Part shown: in pieces, positions 63,101 through 64,000 of the stretch | Numbering within the stretch: the first letter of the stretch is position 1 | Layout: each line of letters starts with the position of its first letter | Assembly (NCBI GenBank): GCA_019914945.1 | Contig: CM034109.1 | Span: forward strand, 1,736,001 to 1,800,000 | Source: Typha latifolia | Lineage: Eukaryota; Streptophyta; Magnoliopsida; Poales; Typhaceae | DNA length: 64,000 nt | Direction: 5' to 3' | The notes under the pieces: generated by a model | What the model was told of the DNA's origin: nothing | Seen by the model: the letters and a program-made list of their open reading frames with translations, nothing else | Database searches by the model: none | Position numbers and translations under genes: made by a program

Positions 63101-63885
63101 GCTTTATCTTACCTGCATCACGATTGTTCTCCTCCCATAGTTCATCGAGATATCACAAGCAACAATGTTTTACTTGATTCAAAATTTAGAGCTTGTGTGT
63201 CAGACTTTGGAATGGCTAGAATTTTGAAGCCTGAATCATCCAATTGGACAATGGTTGTAGGAACAAGGGGCTACATCGCACCAGGTAAATGCCTTTATTT
63301 ATTCGAATTCAGAAAGTTTGTGTTGATACTTCGTAAAGTGTATTTTCATACATGTGTCATATACTTGCTTTCGATAGTACGAAGATACACCTAATATGTT
63401 ATTTATTTGACCCCTATCTTAGCTAAAAAATATTAAGATATAATTGCATGCCATAATAACAGTTGGGCATAACTATTTATCTATCATATTTCGTAACTTT
63501 TTAGTATTTTCTTATGAGTTTTAATATAATTAAGCTTAGTTAGCTGAAACTTCTTCTTCTGATATTTTGCAGAGCTTGCCTATATAATGACAGTGACCGA
63601 GAAATGCGACGTATATAGTTTTGGAGTGGTGGCACTTGAAGTGCTCATGGGAGCTCATCCGGGAGATTTGATTACATCCTTATCATCTAGTACTATCGAA
63701 CTCACACTACTGAATGATATCTTGGATCCACGTCTATCACTCCTACAATTGAAGTTGCAAGTCAAATTTTAACAGTAGTCAAGATAACCCTTCAATGTTT
63801 AGAAGCTAATCCGCTATGTCGACCAACAATGCAACATGTATCTCAACAGCTATCTGCTCTCTGGATGCCTCCTATCCTCAATTGA
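60186..63885 (+). CDS. MIK2-like LRR receptor-like kinase, copy 5 (two frameshifts as written)
   Basis: The best-preserved copy. Exon 1 (60186-63284) is open from ATG to 61097, where CCAACGACGGGTC replaces CCAACTGACAGGTC and loses one base. It is then open through the rest of the LRRs, membrane segment and kinase. The intron is 63285-63572 and exon 2 63573-63885. Exon 2 loses frame near 63741 (CACTCCTAC for CACTCCCTAC) and would stop at 63772 instead of the shared TGA. Kinase residues are present: Lys of AVKK (~889), Asp of HRD (~989), Asp of DFG (~1007). Copy 5 differs from the others by clean substitutions, mostly changing residues: VLA for VAA, SNS for SNF, DRN for DGN, KRKQ for KRKK, HDT for HNT, NILKF for NIMKL, DFGM for DFGI, PES for PDS. 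This suggests a real diverged paralogue. The poly(A) region is beyond the window. Confidence 0.9.
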
Positions 63886-64000
63886 TATTAATTACTATGA
63901 TCTTGTCATATTGTATCCTAATGTACCGCATGGAAAACATACTTGTACATCAATTTAGGAGTACGAATTATTTCTCTCTATAGCTGTGCTTATATATTTT
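62444..64000 (+). repeat. Tandem unit 5 (partial, cut by window edge)
   Basis: The first 1557 bp of a further unit, covering the transmembrane and kinase part of RLK copy 5 and its 3' flank. It has several base substitutions not seen in the other four copies. Confidence 0.93.

Overview
The window is plant nuclear DNA. It is AT-rich, has GT-AG introns, TATA-box promoters, plant retrotransposon remnants and an angiosperm-type leucine-rich-repeat receptor kinase. The species cannot be named from the sequence. The dominant structure is a head-to-tail array of one ~15.6 kb unit. Measured between identical anchors at 1, 15604, 31195, 46805 and 62444, the units are 15603, 15591, 15610 and 15639 bp long, and a fifth copy runs off the right edge. 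The array also runs off the left edge, so its true copy number and outer boundaries are not visible.

Each unit carries, in order on the + strand: (1) the 3' part of an LRR receptor-like kinase (RLK) gene of the MIK2-like type (LRR-RLK subfamily XII-like, RD kinase) with one phase-1 intron in the kinase domain; (2) an AT-rich spacer; (3) a truncated Ty1/Copia element (300 bp LTR, primer-binding site, start of gag); (4) a minus-strand LTR-like block packed with TTCGAA palindromes; (5) a small gene for a secreted, proline-rich putative peptide precursor with its own TATA box; (6) AT-rich DNA with a hAT-like end, a 32-nt tandem repeat and a (TA)n tract; (7) a purine-rich/GC-rich LTR-like block; (8) a ~1.7 kb inverted-repeat (foldback) element; (9) a (GAA)n tract of variable length; (10) the promoter and 5' part of the next RLK.

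Across all copies the RLK resolves to a ~1137-residue architecture: signal peptide, about 27 LRRs, one membrane segment and a kinase with VAVK-, HRD- and DFG-type motifs. No copy is open throughout as written. Copies 1-3 have many frameshifts, copy 4 has three and copy 5 has two. The small-peptide gene is open only in unit 4. Differences between copies fall repeatedly on CAG and CTG trinucleotides and homopolymers, often as indels, and they move away from kinase consensus. That pattern looks more like systematic long-read consensus error at methylated CHG sites than ordinary decay, so the 'pseudogene' labels are provisional. Copy 5 also carries a separate set of clean, mostly amino-acid-changing substitutions, which argues that at least this copy is a genuine, diverged paralogue.

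The most interesting biological possibility is the pairing, inside a co-duplicated unit, of a MIK2-like receptor gene with a small secreted peptide gene about 3.5 kb downstream on the same strand. Whether the two act together is inference only.
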